Positions 16,303 through 25,353 of a stretch of 64,000 nucleotides of DNA are shown here, in pieces. The position numbers and the translations under genes were made by a program. The DNA comes from Bacteroidia bacterium (lineage in GTDB: Bacteria > Bacteroidota > Bacteroidia > JADZBD01). The DNA lies in assembly GCA_020852255.1 (NCBI GenBank), contig JADZBD010000009.1, positions 124,001 through 188,000 of the forward strand, read 5' to 3'. The notes beneath the pieces were generated by a model. The model did not search any database. It was not told where the DNA came from and saw only the letters and a program-made list of their open reading frames with translations. The stretch's first letter is position 1. Every line of letters begins with the position of its first letter.

Positions 16303-19119
16303 TCAGAACTTTAAACTGAGAGAGAGGGAGTACTGGGTGCCCAGTTGAGTGATCTGAATCACTTTATCCGTTCCGGCACCGTCGAACCTCTTATTCAGAT
16401 TAAAATCCTGATAATAGGTTGGTTTATCATTCAGTATGTTACTCACAGAAAGTTTTATTTCTCCGCGGCGGACCCCTGATTTAGGAGCCTTCCAGAACGC
16501 CTTACTTACCTGAACATCGAACTGTTCCCCGCTGGACTCATAAATATCCTGATATCCGATGGCCCCTACCTCATGGATTCTGCGTCCAATTTTATTAAAC
16601 AAAAGCGAGGCTCCCCATCCTGTTTTCTCTGAAAGGTACATCAATCCTGTGTTAATTACGAAAGGAGATTGCCCTTGCATGGGACGAAACTGTTCCGCGG
16701 TGTCTGTATTTTTCACGCCGTCGAGATTAACTCCGGATCGTATATAAGCAAGATTTGCAAACCAGCTCACATTGCTGAATATCCGGGTATTCAGCAATGA
16801 ATCCAACCAGGTCAACTTTACCCGGTACTCCAACTCGGCTCCGAGGCTCACGGCGGAAGGTGCGTTTTGATAGCTTCTTGTTCTGGATCCCGATCCGCCG
16901 TAAAAGGCCACCATTTCAATCGGATTCACGAAATACTTTCCGAAAACAGAAACTGCAAAGAGTTGATTATATCCGGGAAACCACTCGTACTTAATGTCAC
17001 CGTTCCATATCCTGGTTCGACTCAACGTATCGTTTCCAACCACAGCAGTAGCCGACGAAAAGTCATAAAACGAAAAAGGAGCCAGTTCACGCAGTTCCGG
17101 ACGAACGAGGGTTCGGGAAGCTGCAAAGCGAAAGTTACTTTTCTCCGTTAAAGAATAAGTGATATTAAGGGAAGGCAGAATATCCAAGAAAGCGGTATCT
17201 ATGGTTACAGGACTTCCGTCGTACTGCGCAGAATGGAGTGACAGAAGATAATACTCTGCCCGCACTCCCCAGGTTGCCTTCCACAATTTACCAAAAGACT
17301 GCTCCATCATACCGTAACCTGCCATCATACTCGTTTTCGCGGTATAAGAATCTGAAGGGTTGGTGGCCTCCTCAATGTGTATACCCTGGGCGGACATGTT
17401 CTCCTCCTGGAATATCTCACTCATTGGTAATGAAAGCAGACCGAATGCCATGGGTGAGCTCAGCACATAACCAAAAACCCGTGCATTAAACGCACGGTCT
17501 CTTTGTTCCATCATCAATCCGCCTCGCACTAAATGCTTCTGATTATACCACTTCACAGGAATTGAAAGATCCGTTTGACCCGAAAAAACCGTCTCGTTCA
17601 GTTCCGACCAGAAACGCCCTCCGTAATTGGGAGAAGGTACAGATAATGGAATATAGGCATAAGCAATAGTGTCACCAAAATTCCTGGTATAAACCATTTT
17701 TCTCAGGTCCGGTGTACTACGGCCGGTTTGGCTGTACCCGGCATTCCATTTAATGCGCATTTTTCTTTTTCCGAACACATGCTCGCCTCCCAGTTGAGAT
17801 GAAATCAGTCGCGTAAAATTGTAAATAAATGCAAAGGCACTGTCGTTCCGGTCCAGTTCAAAATTAGGACCGTACCGGTAAATCAAATTGTCCTCTCCAA
17901 TGAGAGAAATCATATTCTTCAGATAGAAGGAAGAGTGTGAGCCCACGTTCCAGCTCAGGTTAAATAGTGCGCCGGTGGTTTGCAGTTGCTGGTATTGGCG
18001 ATCATCGTAAGAGTATAGCCGGGCGGTATCTACGTCATAGTCCTGGCGTGTCACAATCTTCAGCTTACGGCTTTCTGAATACAATGCAGCACCGGTAAAG
18101 CCGAGTGCGGAGTTTTTGATCTTGAAGCGATCACCGAAGGAGAGCTGGATACTCTTTCCAACAGGCGACGAAGGCAACGTGTTGTAGTTCCAGTCATAGT
18201 CGAACATCTTAGTATATGTGGTGTAATGCTGGGGACTATTAAGCAGCGTGCGGAGTGTGTCTGTATCCGGCAAGCCCTCCGGCATGGCACGGTCCTTCAG
18301 CTCCGATGTATACCAGCCATTGGTCGACCGGCCGTACGACATGTATTCTTTGAAGGTACTGATAGAATTATAAGATCCGCCGAGGGAAAGTGCTACAAAA
18401 CCCTTGGATGGAATATCCCGTGTATTAAGTTCGATTATACCACCTGCGAAATTTCCCGGAAGATCCGGAGCAGCCGTTTTATATATTACCAAATTATCAA
18501 GAATGGAAGATGGGAAAATGTCAAAGGAAAAGGCTTTCCTGTCTGGCTCAGTAGAAGGCAACATACTTCCATTAACCATTGCCAGGTTATAGCGGTCGCT
18601 GAGACCCCGTATAAGTACGAATTTATTGTCCTGGATACTGGCACCGCTAACTCTCCGGAGTACTTCACCTGTATTCTTATCCGGCGACTTCCGTATATCA
18701 TCACCGGTAACACCCGTAGTGATCGTATGCGTTCGCTGCTGAAACAGGAGCATTGAGCCTACCGTATGTTTCTCCATGGTAGCGGTTATTTCAACCATAT
18801 CCAGCTCGGTTCCTTCTTCTTTAATTGCGACACTTACCTCTGTTGTACCTTTCTCTGTGACAACAACATTCGTCACCGTACTTGTTTTGTATCCGATAAA
18901 TGAAACCACCAGTTCATAGGTTCCTGCGGGGACATCATAAAACCGGAAAATGCCCTGAACATCGGTAGTGGCTGCACGTTTAAGGTCTTTCAAATGTATA
19001 CCCACCCCTGGAATTTCCTCTCCATTTGTTGCATCCGTTACCTTCCCTGAAATAATTCCTGCGAATAATACCGGCGCAGGAAACAGGAGAAAAAGAAGGG
19101 AGAGAGCATATGTTTTCAT
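16303..19119 (-). CDS. TonB-dependent outer membrane receptor
   Basis: This 938-residue receptor has a signal peptide (1-20), a carboxypeptidase-regulatory-like Ig domain (about 21-110, GKVTDATNGEEIPGVGI), a plug domain (about 130-235, with VLIRGLSDRYN and GGIIELNTRD) and a large beta-barrel ending in YSLSLSLKF. The ATG at 19119 is preferred because it begins the signal peptide; an ATG at 19158 adds unrelated residues. There is no SusD partner. The neighbouring surface protein and phosphate genes, and an array of phased repeats upstream, suggest import of a phosphorus source, but the ligand cannot be read from sequence. Confidence 0.9.
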   Translation of the reverse strand: MKTYALSLLFLLFPAPVLFAGIISGKVTDATNGEEIPGVGIHLKDLKRAATTDVQGIFRFYDVPAGTYELVVSFIGYKTSTVTNVVVTEKGTTEVSVAIKEEGTELDMVEITATMEKHTVGSMLLFQQRTHTITTGVTGDDIRKSPDKNTGEVLRRVSGASIQDNKFVLIRGLSDRYNLAMVNGSMLPSTEPDRKAFSFDIFPSSILDNLVIYKTAAPDLPGNFAGGIIELNTRDIPSKGFVALSLGGSYNSISTFKEYMSYGRSTNGWYTSELKDRAMPEGLPDTDTLRTLLNSPQHYTTYTKMFDYDWNYNTLPSSPVGKSIQLSFGDRFKIKNSALGFTGAALYSESRKLKIVTRQDYDVDTARLYSYDDRQYQQLQTTGALFNLSWNVGSHSSFYLKNMISLIGEDNLIYRYGPNFELDRNDSAFAFIYNFTRLISSQLGGEHVFGKRKMRIKWNAGYSQTGRSTPDLRKMVYTRNFGDTIAYAYIPLSVPSPNYGGRFWSELNETVFSGQTDLSIPVKWYNQKHLVRGGLMMEQRDRAFNARVFGYVLSSPMAFGLLSLPMSEIFQEENMSAQGIHIEEATNPSDSYTAKTSMMAGYGMMEQSFGKLWKATWGVRAEYYLLSLHSAQYDGSPVTIDTAFLDILPSLNITYSLTEKSNFRFAASRTLVRPELRELAPFSFYDFSSATAVVGNDTLSRTRIWNGDIKYEWFPGYNQLFAVSVFGKYFVNPIEMVAFYGGSGSRTRSYQNAPSAVSLGAELEYRVKLTWLDSLLNTRIFSNVSWFANLAYIRSGVNLDGVKNTDTAEQFRPMQGQSPFVINTGLMYLSEKTGWGASLLFNKIGRRIHEVGAIGYQDIYESSGEQFDVQVSKAFWKAPKSGVRRGEIKLSVSNILNDKPTYYQDFNLNKRFDGAGTDKVIQITQLGTQYSLSLSLKF

Positions 19120-19138
19120 TCCATGGTTTTTTGCACCA

Positions 19139-19216
19139 CAAATGACTGAAAACATCATTAGCGCTTGTTTAATCCGGGATTAATGATAGGTTACCCTGCT
19201 GTAAATTCGATGTAAA
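19139..19216 (-). promoter_or_regulatory. Five-unit phased repeat at the TonB receptor promoter
   Basis: Plus-strand hexamers GTTTAA (19167), GATTAA (19178), GGTTAC (19189), TGTAAA (19200) and TGTAAA (19211) all lie on one 11-bp grid. A partial -7 element, GTCATTTG (TTTG half only), is at 19139-19146 on the minus strand, exactly 20 bp from the nearest unit. Confidence 0.5.
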
Positions 19217-19226
19217 CATCAAATGG

Positions 19227-19282
19227 TTAATACAGAGCTAACCATAGATTAATACGCTTTGAGGTTTCACCGGATACCTTTG
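19227..19282 (+). promoter_or_regulatory. Putative Pho box and -7 element of the second phoB-like gene
   Basis: The coding strand reads TTAATA (19227), CTAACC (19238) and TTAATA (19249) with an 11-bp pitch. A perfect -7 element TACCTTTG is at 19275-19282, and the space is exactly 20 bp. This is the only site of the set that points right, and it keeps the same spacing in its own orientation. Confidence 0.58.
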
Positions 19283-19298
19283 CAACGAATCACTGATA

Positions 19299-19979
19299 AT
19301 GCACAAATCATATAAAATTCTCATAGCGGACGACGAAGAAGACATTCTTGAATTCCTGTCTTATAATCTCCGGAAAGAAGGACATATACCGTTTATCGCT
19401 ACTAACGGCCATGAGGCATTGAAAATAGCGCTGCGCGAACGTCCTGATCTGATCGTACTGGATATTATGATGCCAGGTATAGATGGTATTGAAACCTGTC
19501 AGCTCATGCGCGATCATTCCGAGTTGCAGAATACAATTATTGTTTTCCTGTCCGCAAAAAATGAAGACTATACACAAATCGCAGGGTTCGGAGCCGGGGC
19601 CGACGATTTTATACCCAAACCTGTGCGTCCGCGCCTCTTCATTACAAAGATCAATGCCCTCCTTAGGCGCAGTGGCCGTGAAAACGCTGCTTCAGGAACA
19701 TTCCGTACATCCGAACTCTTTATTGACCGGGATCGTTTCCTGTTACAGGTACACGGCAGAACAATAGATTTACCTAAAAAGGAATTCGAACTTATCAGCC
19801 TTCTTACATCCAAGCCCGGAAAAGTATTTACAAGAGAAGAGATCCTGAATCTGGTTTGGGGCAGGGATATTGTTGTAGGAGGCCGGACAGTAGATGTACA
19901 TATACGAAAGCTAAGAGAGAAACTGGGGATCGAAAGAATAAAGACGATTAAAGGGATAGGCTACAAGTTTGCAGACTGA
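19299..19979 (+). CDS. Second PhoB-type response regulator (orphan)
   Basis: This 226-residue OmpR-family regulator is closely similar to the one at 3265-3948: SYNL, EDYTQIAGF and AGADDF in the receiver, and KPGKVFTR in the DNA-binding domain. Its receiver is intact (Asp11, Asp12, Asp55, Ser85, Lys107). No kinase gene is adjacent. It diverges from the TonB receptor gene and shares its intergenic region, so it may control that gene. It could be phosphorylated by the kinase at 2423-3262. Confidence 0.87.
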   Translation: MHKSYKILIADDEEDILEFLSYNLRKEGHIPFIATNGHEALKIALRERPDLIVLDIMMPGIDGIETCQLMRDHSELQNTIIVFLSAKNEDYTQIAGFGAGADDFIPKPVRPRLFITKINALLRRSGRENAASGTFRTSELFIDRDRFLLQVHGRTIDLPKKEFELISLLTSKPGKVFTREEILNLVWGRDIVVGGRTVDVHIRKLREKLGIERIKTIKGIGYKFAD

Positions 19980-19994
19980 AGATCTCACTGGGTC

Positions 19995-20393
19995 TCAGTG
20001 TTCGAACATGAACGTATTGGTCATCTCCTTCCCGATAAAGAAATCCACGATACCTGTAATAATTGAAGGCTTGACCGGTTTAGTCAGGTAATGACTTCCA
20101 CCGGCTGAAAGAGCAGCAATGGCAACATATTCATCCGGATCCGCGGTTAGAAACACAACCGGGATATCCAACCCAAAACCTACACGCAATTCTCTGCACA
20201 TCTGAATACCATTCATTTCCGGCATCCGAATATCGGATATGATAAGATGTGGTTTATATTTTCTGGCTTTTTCGATTCCCTCCACTCCGTTCTTTGCTTT
20301 CAGCACCTCATATCCTCTCCTTTCAATATTATATCCCAGGATCTCCAGGATATCGTCCTCATCGTCTACAATCAGCACGCGCTTTTTAGCCAT
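19995..20393 (-). CDS. Stand-alone receiver-domain response regulator
   Basis: This 132-residue single receiver has no output domain. Asp10, Asp11, Asp54, Thr83 and Lys105 are all present, so it should accept phosphate. The segment YEVLKAKNGVEGIEKARKYK resembles the PhoB-type receivers nearby, suggesting a duplication. It may act as a phosphate sink or a protein-protein switch for the island's kinase. It converges on the second phoB-like gene with a 15-bp gap. Confidence 0.85.
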   Translation of the reverse strand: MAKKRVLIVDDEDDILEILGYNIERRGYEVLKAKNGVEGIEKARKYKPHLIISDIRMPEMNGIQMCRELRVGFGLDIPVVFLTADPDEYVAIAALSAGGSHYLTKPVKPSIITGIVDFFIGKEMTNTFMFEH

Positions 20394-20397
20394 GCCG

Positions 20398-20453
20398 CTA
20401 AGGTAGATTCACTATACCAACAAGGGGTAAAGAGAAGGTTAGATAATCATTAA
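20398..20453 (-). promoter_or_regulatory. Putative Pho box and -7 element of the stand-alone receiver gene
   Basis: Plus-strand units GGTAAA (20426), GGTTAG (20437) and CATTAA (20448) have an 11-bp pitch; each matches 4 of 6 positions of TGTTAA. The -7-like element TACCTTAG (5 of 6) is at 20398-20405 on the minus strand, exactly 20 bp away. Confidence 0.42.
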
Positions 20454-20454
20454 A

Positions 20455-21090
20455 TCAGAAACGGAACTTGTAAATGGAACTCATTTCGTGATTATCACGG
20501 ACGGTAACGTTGAGATCCTTTATCAGTCCGCTTGAAACATTATAGATCCATCCGTGCACATGAAGGGGCTGTCCCCGGTTCCATCCTTCCTGCAGAGTTG
20601 TTGTCTTGCAAATATTATAAACTGATTCTATTACATTCAATTCTGCGAACCGGTCTTCACGAGCCTGAGGATCCTGAATACTATCCAGCTCCTTTTCATA
20701 CAGACGGTACACATCTTTAATATTCCTAAGCCAGTTATCAATAAGTCCGAAGCGCTTATTTGACAATGCGGCCCTAATACCTCCGCAATTGTAATGACCG
20801 CAGACAATAACATGTTTTACTTTCAGCACTTGTACAGCAAAATCGAGGCAACTCAGTAAGTTGATGTCGGTATGATCTACCAGATTCGCAATATTCCGGT
20901 GTACAAATACTTCTCCCGGGCGTGTATTGGTCACTTCATTGGCCGGCACGCGGCTGTCGGAACATCCCACCCAGAATACCGGTGGCGACTGGCCCTCTGC
21001 CAGTTCTTGAAAAAAACGGGGGTTTAACTTTAACTTCGACGCAACAAAATCTTTATTTCCCTGCAGAAGGCGTTGGTAGATGTCATCCAT
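20455..21090 (-). CDS. Beta-class carbonic anhydrase
   Basis: This 211-residue zinc enzyme interconverts CO2 and bicarbonate. The zinc ligands and Asp-Arg dyad are visible: Cys43-Ser-Asp45-Ser-Arg47, then His99 and Cys102 in GHYNCGG. I chose the ATG at 21090, which gives the usual N-terminus MDDIYQRLLQGN; a longer frame upstream overlaps the lipoprotein gene. The start is 1 bp from the stop of the preceding lipoprotein gene, so the two are probably co-transcribed. Confidence 0.93.
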   Translation of the reverse strand: MDDIYQRLLQGNKDFVASKLKLNPRFFQELAEGQSPPVFWVGCSDSRVPANEVTNTRPGEVFVHRNIANLVDHTDINLLSCLDFAVQVLKVKHVIVCGHYNCGGIRAALSNKRFGLIDNWLRNIKDVYRLYEKELDSIQDPQAREDRFAELNVIESVYNICKTTTLQEGWNRGQPLHVHGWIYNVSSGLIKDLNVTVRDNHEMSSIYKFRF

Positions 21091-21091
21091 A

Positions 21092-21601
21092 TCAGGGATA
21101 TACAATTTGTGATTCAACCTGATTTGATTTGTGCCCTGCACGGTCGAAGATCCAGCAAAGGTATTTATAGGTATGCCCGGGAACAAAATGGGGAGCAGAC
21201 GGACCATGGATGAGAATTTCACCCTTGACGCCTTTTGGATCATCCTCCTCCACCACACGAGGTATTGTGTATTCAAATTTCATCCAAGCGGTATCGAAAG
21301 GATGAACAGCCGGGGTGTGTGTACACGTCACCAGCTGATAAAAGGGCTTCCACAAACCGGAAGCAGTATCTAAATAGCGATAATCCAGAAAAAAATCCTT
21401 CACCGAGTCTCCTGCTTCGTATCCCACATCCCCATCTCCATCCGTAAAGTTCACGCGAAACAAGCCGGAATCTCCCGGATAAACTGAATACTCCAGAAAT
21501 TCAATTACCGGTTCAACAGGGTAGACTTCATCTTCCCTGCAGGAAACGAACACTAGCAAAACCATTACCGTGAACAGTGTCTTTCGTAAGAGATTGTACA
21601 T
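21092..21601 (-). CDS. Predicted lipoprotein of unknown function
   Basis: This 169-residue protein starts with a lipoprotein signal peptide ending in VFVSC (Cys21). The mature part contains FTDGDGDVG, a calcium-binding-like acidic loop often found in Bacteroidota surface lipoproteins, and is otherwise beta-rich. I do not recognise a specific function. It is followed by the carbonic anhydrase gene and diverges from the LuxE-like gene. Confidence 0.75.
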   Translation of the reverse strand: MYNLLRKTLFTVMVLLVFVSCREDEVYPVEPVIEFLEYSVYPGDSGLFRVNFTDGDGDVGYEAGDSVKDFFLDYRYLDTASGLWKPFYQLVTCTHTPAVHPFDTAWMKFEYTIPRVVEEDDPKGVKGEILIHGPSAPHFVPGHTYKYLCWIFDRAGHKSNQVESQIVYP

Positions 21602-21668
21602 CAGATCAAAGGTAAGAAAAAGAGGCCATCCGCGATCAGGGATATGGCTATCTTTACGTTTAAACGAT

Positions 21669-22661
21669 TTGACCCAGAGTATATTGTCAGCTTCAGACAC
21701 ACGTTTTAAAGCACGGGCACTGGAGGTCTTTCATTATCAGTATGAAAGGAATCCGGTGTACCGGGATTTTGTGAACAGGTACAACCCTAACCCCCCTCTT
21801 TTCAGTTCCCTCACCGACATCCCCTTTCTTCCGATCTCCCTTTTCAAAACCAAACAGGTCACCTGTTTTCCCGGCGGAAAACATGATCTTGAGTTTCTGA
21901 GCAGCGGTACCGGTACGGAAGGGAGAAGCCGTCATTTGGTACGGCATGCAGCTCTTTACCGCACCTCTATTCTAGAGGGCTTCCGGAGCTTCTACGGGGA
22001 TCCGGAAGATTATATCTTTCTTTTTCTGCTTCCCTCCTGGCATGAGCGCAAGGATTCGTCGCTGGTGTATATGATGCGTGTGCTGATGGAGTCAGCACCG
22101 GATCCGAACCACGGTTTCTTCGGCGATAATACCGATGACCTTATCCGGCATATTCGAGATTACAGGGGAGGGAAAAAACTTTTTCTCACCGGGGTAACAT
22201 ACGCCTTGCTGGATTTGGCTGAAAAAAATATCCGTTTACCTTCGGATGCTGTACTTGTCGAAACGGGCGGTATGAAAGGAAAACGACGGGAGCTCATACG
22301 CGAAGAAGTTCATATGCTTCTTCAGCAAGGAACCGGGCTGCCCTCCATACATTCCGAATACGGTATGACGGAACTTCTCTCTCAGGCCTGGTCGCAGGGA
22401 AGCGGAATCTTCCACTGTCCGCCCTCTATGAAAGTGTTGATTCGCGACCCGGAGGATCCTGGTCATTTTCATACTGATCATCGCAGCGGAAATATTCTGG
22501 TGATCGATCTTAACAACCGCGATTCCTGCAGCTTTATTGCAACAGAGGATATAGGAAAGCATACTTCCGGCGGCGGATTTGAGGTGCTTGGCAGAATGGA
22601 TCATGCAGAACTAAGAGGGTGCAACCTTATGATGGGTGGTCAGGATACAACCAGCAGGTAA
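21669..22661 (+). CDS. LuxE-like acyl-protein synthetase family protein (start uncertain)
   Basis: This protein of about 330 residues resembles the LuxE/acyl-protein synthetase branch of the adenylating enzyme superfamily. Visible motifs are [16 protein letters not shown] (nucleotide loop), [12 protein letters not shown] and [10 protein letters not shown]. No lux reductase or luciferase gene is near, so it probably activates an acyl or aryl acid for a lipid or surface polymer pathway. No ATG is usable: the first in-frame ATG (21570) lies inside the divergent lipoprotein gene. I chose the TTG at 21669, 13 bp after a TATCTTTA -7-like element (21649-21656). Its 3' end overlaps tyrS by 22 bp. Confidence 0.75.
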   Translation: MTQSILSASDTRFKARALEVFHYQYERNPVYRDFVNRYNPNPPLFSSLTDIPFLPISLFKTKQVTCFPGGKHDLEFLSSGTGTEGRSRHLVRHAALYRTSILEGFRSFYGDPEDYIFLFLLPSWHERKDSSLVYMMRVLMESAPDPNHGFFGDNTDDLIRHIRDYRGGKKLFLTGVTYALLDLAEKNIRLPSDAVLVETGGMKGKRRELIREEVHMLLQQGTGLPSIHSEYGMTELLSQAWSQGSGIFHCPPSMKVLIRDPEDPGHFHTDHRSGNILVIDLNNRDSCSFIATEDIGKHTSGGGFEVLGRMDHAELRGCNLMMGGQDTTSR

Positions 22662-23914
22662 TAATCCTTTTTTCCCTTTTGAGCCAGAAGGTATTTTCCA
22701 GAAATGAGATCAGATGATGAAACGGTGCTGTTCTCATCTACTTTATTCTTATTGATGGATACACCTCCCCCCTGCAACATGCGCCGGGCTTCTCCTTTTG
22801 ATTTGAATACCCCGCACTGTTCACTGAGCAACTCCAGCACCGGGTGAGCAGATCTGAATTGGGAAGAAGGAAGGGAAAACTGCGGTACACCTTCAAGAAC
22901 GGCCAGCAGATCATCCTCCGAAAGTTTTCTGAGTGATTCCGCGGTGCCCTTTCCGAAGAGGATCTCCGAGGCTTCCTTTGCGGACTCGAGGTCGCGGATG
23001 GAATGTACCCGTGCAGTAACGTCATCTGCCAGTGCCTTCTGTAGTATGCGATGGTGCGGCGCTGTTGTATGCTCTTTCTCCAGCGCTTCTATTTCCTCTT
23101 TTGTTTTCAGCGTGAAAAACCGGATAAACGCCGAGGCATCCGCGTCGGAAGCGTTCAGCCAGAACTGGTAGAATTTATAGGGGGATGTTCTCCGGGGATC
23201 AAGCCAGATATTCCCGCCTTCGGACTTTCCAAATTTTGTTCCGTCCGCTTTTTTAATCAGCTGTGTAGTTACAGCGAAGGCATCTCCGCCGTCTTTGCGG
23301 CGAATGAGCTCCGTACCGGTAACGATATTTCCCCACTGATCCGATCCTCCCATTTGCAGTGTCACTCCCTCCTTTTTCCACAGGTAATAGAAATCATATC
23401 CCTGCACCAGCTGATAGGAAAACTCTGTAAAAGAAAGGCCCGTACCGAGGCGGTTCTGAACAGAATCTTTGGCCATCATGTAATTGACCGTTATATGTTT
23501 GCCTACATCCCTGATAAAATCCAGAAACCGGATGTCTTTGAACCAATCATAATTATTCACGATCCGCGCCGCGTTCGGACCTGATCCGAAATCAAGGAAT
23601 TTTCCCATTTGCCTGGTAATGCCCTCAACATTCTTCTGAAGCGTTGCTTCATCCAGGAGATTCCGTTCCTGCGACTTGCCGCTGGGATCACCCACCATAC
23701 CGGTGGCTCCGCCCACCAAAGCGACAGGCCGATGGCCTGCTCTCTGAAAATGCAACAGTGTCATGATTTGTGCCAGGCTGCCCACATGCAGGGAATCCGC
23801 GGTGGGGTCAAACCCGATATAGCCGCTGACCTTCCCGGCCTTAAGCAGGTCTTCCGTGCCCGGCATCATGTCGTGCAGCATTCCCCTCCATTTCAATTCG
23901 TTGATAAAGTCCAT
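22640..23914 (-). CDS. tyrS: Tyrosyl-tRNA synthetase
   Basis: This 424-residue class I synthetase charges tRNA-Tyr. The HIGH motif is HVGS, the KMSKS motif is KFGKS, and the tyrosine-binding region includes [10 protein letters not shown] and [10 protein letters not shown]-terminal S4-like RNA-binding domain (about 355-424) is present. Length and order match bacterial TyrRS. No T-box or other leader is visible upstream. Confidence 0.97.
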   Translation of the reverse strand: MDFINELKWRGMLHDMMPGTEDLLKAGKVSGYIGFDPTADSLHVGSLAQIMTLLHFQRAGHRPVALVGGATGMVGDPSGKSQERNLLDEATLQKNVEGITRQMGKFLDFGSGPNAARIVNNYDWFKDIRFLDFIRDVGKHITVNYMMAKDSVQNRLGTGLSFTEFSYQLVQGYDFYYLWKKEGVTLQMGGSDQWGNIVTGTELIRRKDGGDAFAVTTQLIKKADGTKFGKSEGGNIWLDPRRTSPYKFYQFWLNASDADASAFIRFFTLKTKEEIEALEKEHTTAPHHRILQKALADDVTARVHSIRDLESAKEASEILFGKGTAESLRKLSEDDLLAVLEGVPQFSLPSSQFRSAHPVLELLSEQCGVFKSKGEARRMLQGGGVSINKNKVDENSTVSSSDLISGKYLLAQKGKKDYYLLVVS

Positions 23915-23979
23915 AGTGGTCTTTCCGTGACGAAGTTAAAAATAAGGAGCTTATCAGTAGCATTAACCCTCTAAGAAAG

Positions 23980-23987
23980 TATCTTTA
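23980..23987 (+). promoter_or_regulatory. -7 element of the epimerase gene
   Basis: TATCTTTA (5 of 6 informative positions) ends 4 bp before the ATG at 23992, so the transcript would be leaderless. Confidence 0.45.
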
Positions 23988-23991
23988 TAAT

Positions 23992-25002
23992 ATGAACGTA
24001 ATTACCGGCGGTACAGGACTCATCGGAGCGCATCTTACCCTTGAGTTGCTAAAGCATGGGGAAGATGTACGCCTTCTCATCCGGCAGGAAAGACGAAAAG
24101 AAGAAATCAGACGGGTCTTCCGTTTTTACGGTCCGGAGGCCGTGCAACTCTTTCACCGAATCCAGTGGGCCATGGGGGATGTAAATGATATCGGGAGCCT
24201 GGAGGAAGCATTTGAAGGCTCAACAAATGTATACCATTTGGCAGGTATAGTAAGTTTACGAAACGACCGGTATGTTCAAATGAAAAAAGTGAATGTGGAA
24301 GGAACAGCGAACGTGGTGAACATCTGCCTGCAAAAAAAACTTTATCTCTGTCATGTAAGCTCCAGTGCGGTATTCGGATACCATCCTGAAGGAATTATGA
24401 TTCATGAAGAGCTGTACTGGAAGGGAGACCATCATTTCAATTGTTACGCCACCACAAAACACGATGGTGAAATGGAAGTTTGGCGCGGGATCGAAGAAGG
24501 GCTGAATGCCGTCATCGTAAATCCCTGTGCCGTGCTTGGACCCGGTGACTGGGATCGCAGCAGCGGGCTGGCCATACGCCGGGCGGCACGGGCACCGAAA
24601 TATTATCCGCCCGGTACAAAAAATTTTGTGGACGTCCGCGACATTGCCGTGATCATGCGCCGGCTTACGGAAAAGAAAATATCAGGAGAACGGTTTCTGC
24701 TCGCTTCCGACTCTGTGACCATCCGCGAAATGCTGATTCATTTTGCAGATGCTTTCGGTCATACACCCCCTCGTTTAGCCATTGGCCGGTTCGGCCTGAG
24801 GAGTATTGCGTTTATCGAGCGGCTTTTTTGCTTTCTTACCGGGAAGGAACGGCAATTGACTGCTCCGGTTATTGCTTCTCTTCTGAGTCACACACGTATT
24901 TCCAACGAAAAGATAAAGAAACAGCTGAACTTTTCTTTCATACCTGTGAAGGAATCCATTCACTTTGCAGCACAACTTTACCGCAAAGAATCCGGCGTAT
25001 AA
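23992..25002 (+). CDS. NAD(P)-dependent epimerase/reductase (extended SDR)
   Basis: This 336-residue extended short-chain dehydrogenase has the Rossmann motif TGGTGLIG at the N-terminus and the catalytic YxxxK (YATTK). The closest general type is the dihydroflavonol-4-reductase-like family that is common in Bacteroidota. The substrate is unknown, perhaps a nucleotide sugar or a lipid-linked hydroxyketone. Its stop abuts the convergent DUF4296 gene with no gap. Confidence 0.82.
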   Translation: MNVITGGTGLIGAHLTLELLKHGEDVRLLIRQERRKEEIRRVFRFYGPEAVQLFHRIQWAMGDVNDIGSLEEAFEGSTNVYHLAGIVSLRNDRYVQMKKVNVEGTANVVNICLQKKLYLCHVSSSAVFGYHPEGIMIHEELYWKGDHHFNCYATTKHDGEMEVWRGIEEGLNAVIVNPCAVLGPGDWDRSSGLAIRRAARAPKYYPPGTKNFVDVRDIAVIMRRLTEKKISGERFLLASDSVTIREMLIHFADAFGHTPPRLAIGRFGLRSIAFIERLFCFLTGKERQLTAPVIASLLSHTRISNEKIKKQLNFSFIPVKESIHFAAQLYRKESGV

Positions 25003-25353
25003 CTATTTGCCGGTTTCAGCGTCCAGTTTTTCTTTATTCAAGCGTTCAATCACCTCATCGTATATTTCGTCCAAAACGGCCGGCACCCTTGCGTAATAGG
25101 CCATACTACTATCGTACTGCGCCCGCGTAACCCCGGCTTCACTGAACAGAAGATCATAATTGACAGTGTCCGCACGAGTGCTGTCTGGATAATGTAACCG
25201 GTTGATCTGCTTTTCCGCATCGGCCTTATGCATTTTTACCAGCAACACTATCATTTGCTCCTCAGCAATTACGGAATCAGGGGTTTGAACGGCGCCCGGT
25301 CCGCAGGCGCTGAGTCCCACACTCAAAATAAAAGCAAATAAGTAATTTTTCAT
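25003..25353 (-). CDS. DUF4296 lipoprotein
   Basis: This 116-residue small lipoprotein has a signal peptide ending in LSAC (Cys17) and a helical body with the YPDSTRADTVNYDLLFSEAGV region typical of DUF4296. Function is unknown. Its ATG overlaps the pyrC stop by 4 bp, so translation is probably coupled. In Bacteroidota this family is often found with pyrC, but I infer no enzymatic link. Confidence 0.82.
   Translation of the reverse strand: MKNYLFAFILSVGLSACGPGAVQTPDSVIAEEQMIVLLVKMHKADAEKQINRLHYPDSTRADTVNYDLLFSEAGVTRAQYDSSMAYYARVPAVLDEIYDEVIERLNKEKLDAETGK

Noticed and set aside
19980-19994. Short inverted repeat CACTG/CAGTG between the two convergent response regulators
   Set aside because: The stem has only 5 bp and there is no T-run on either strand, so I do not call a terminator.
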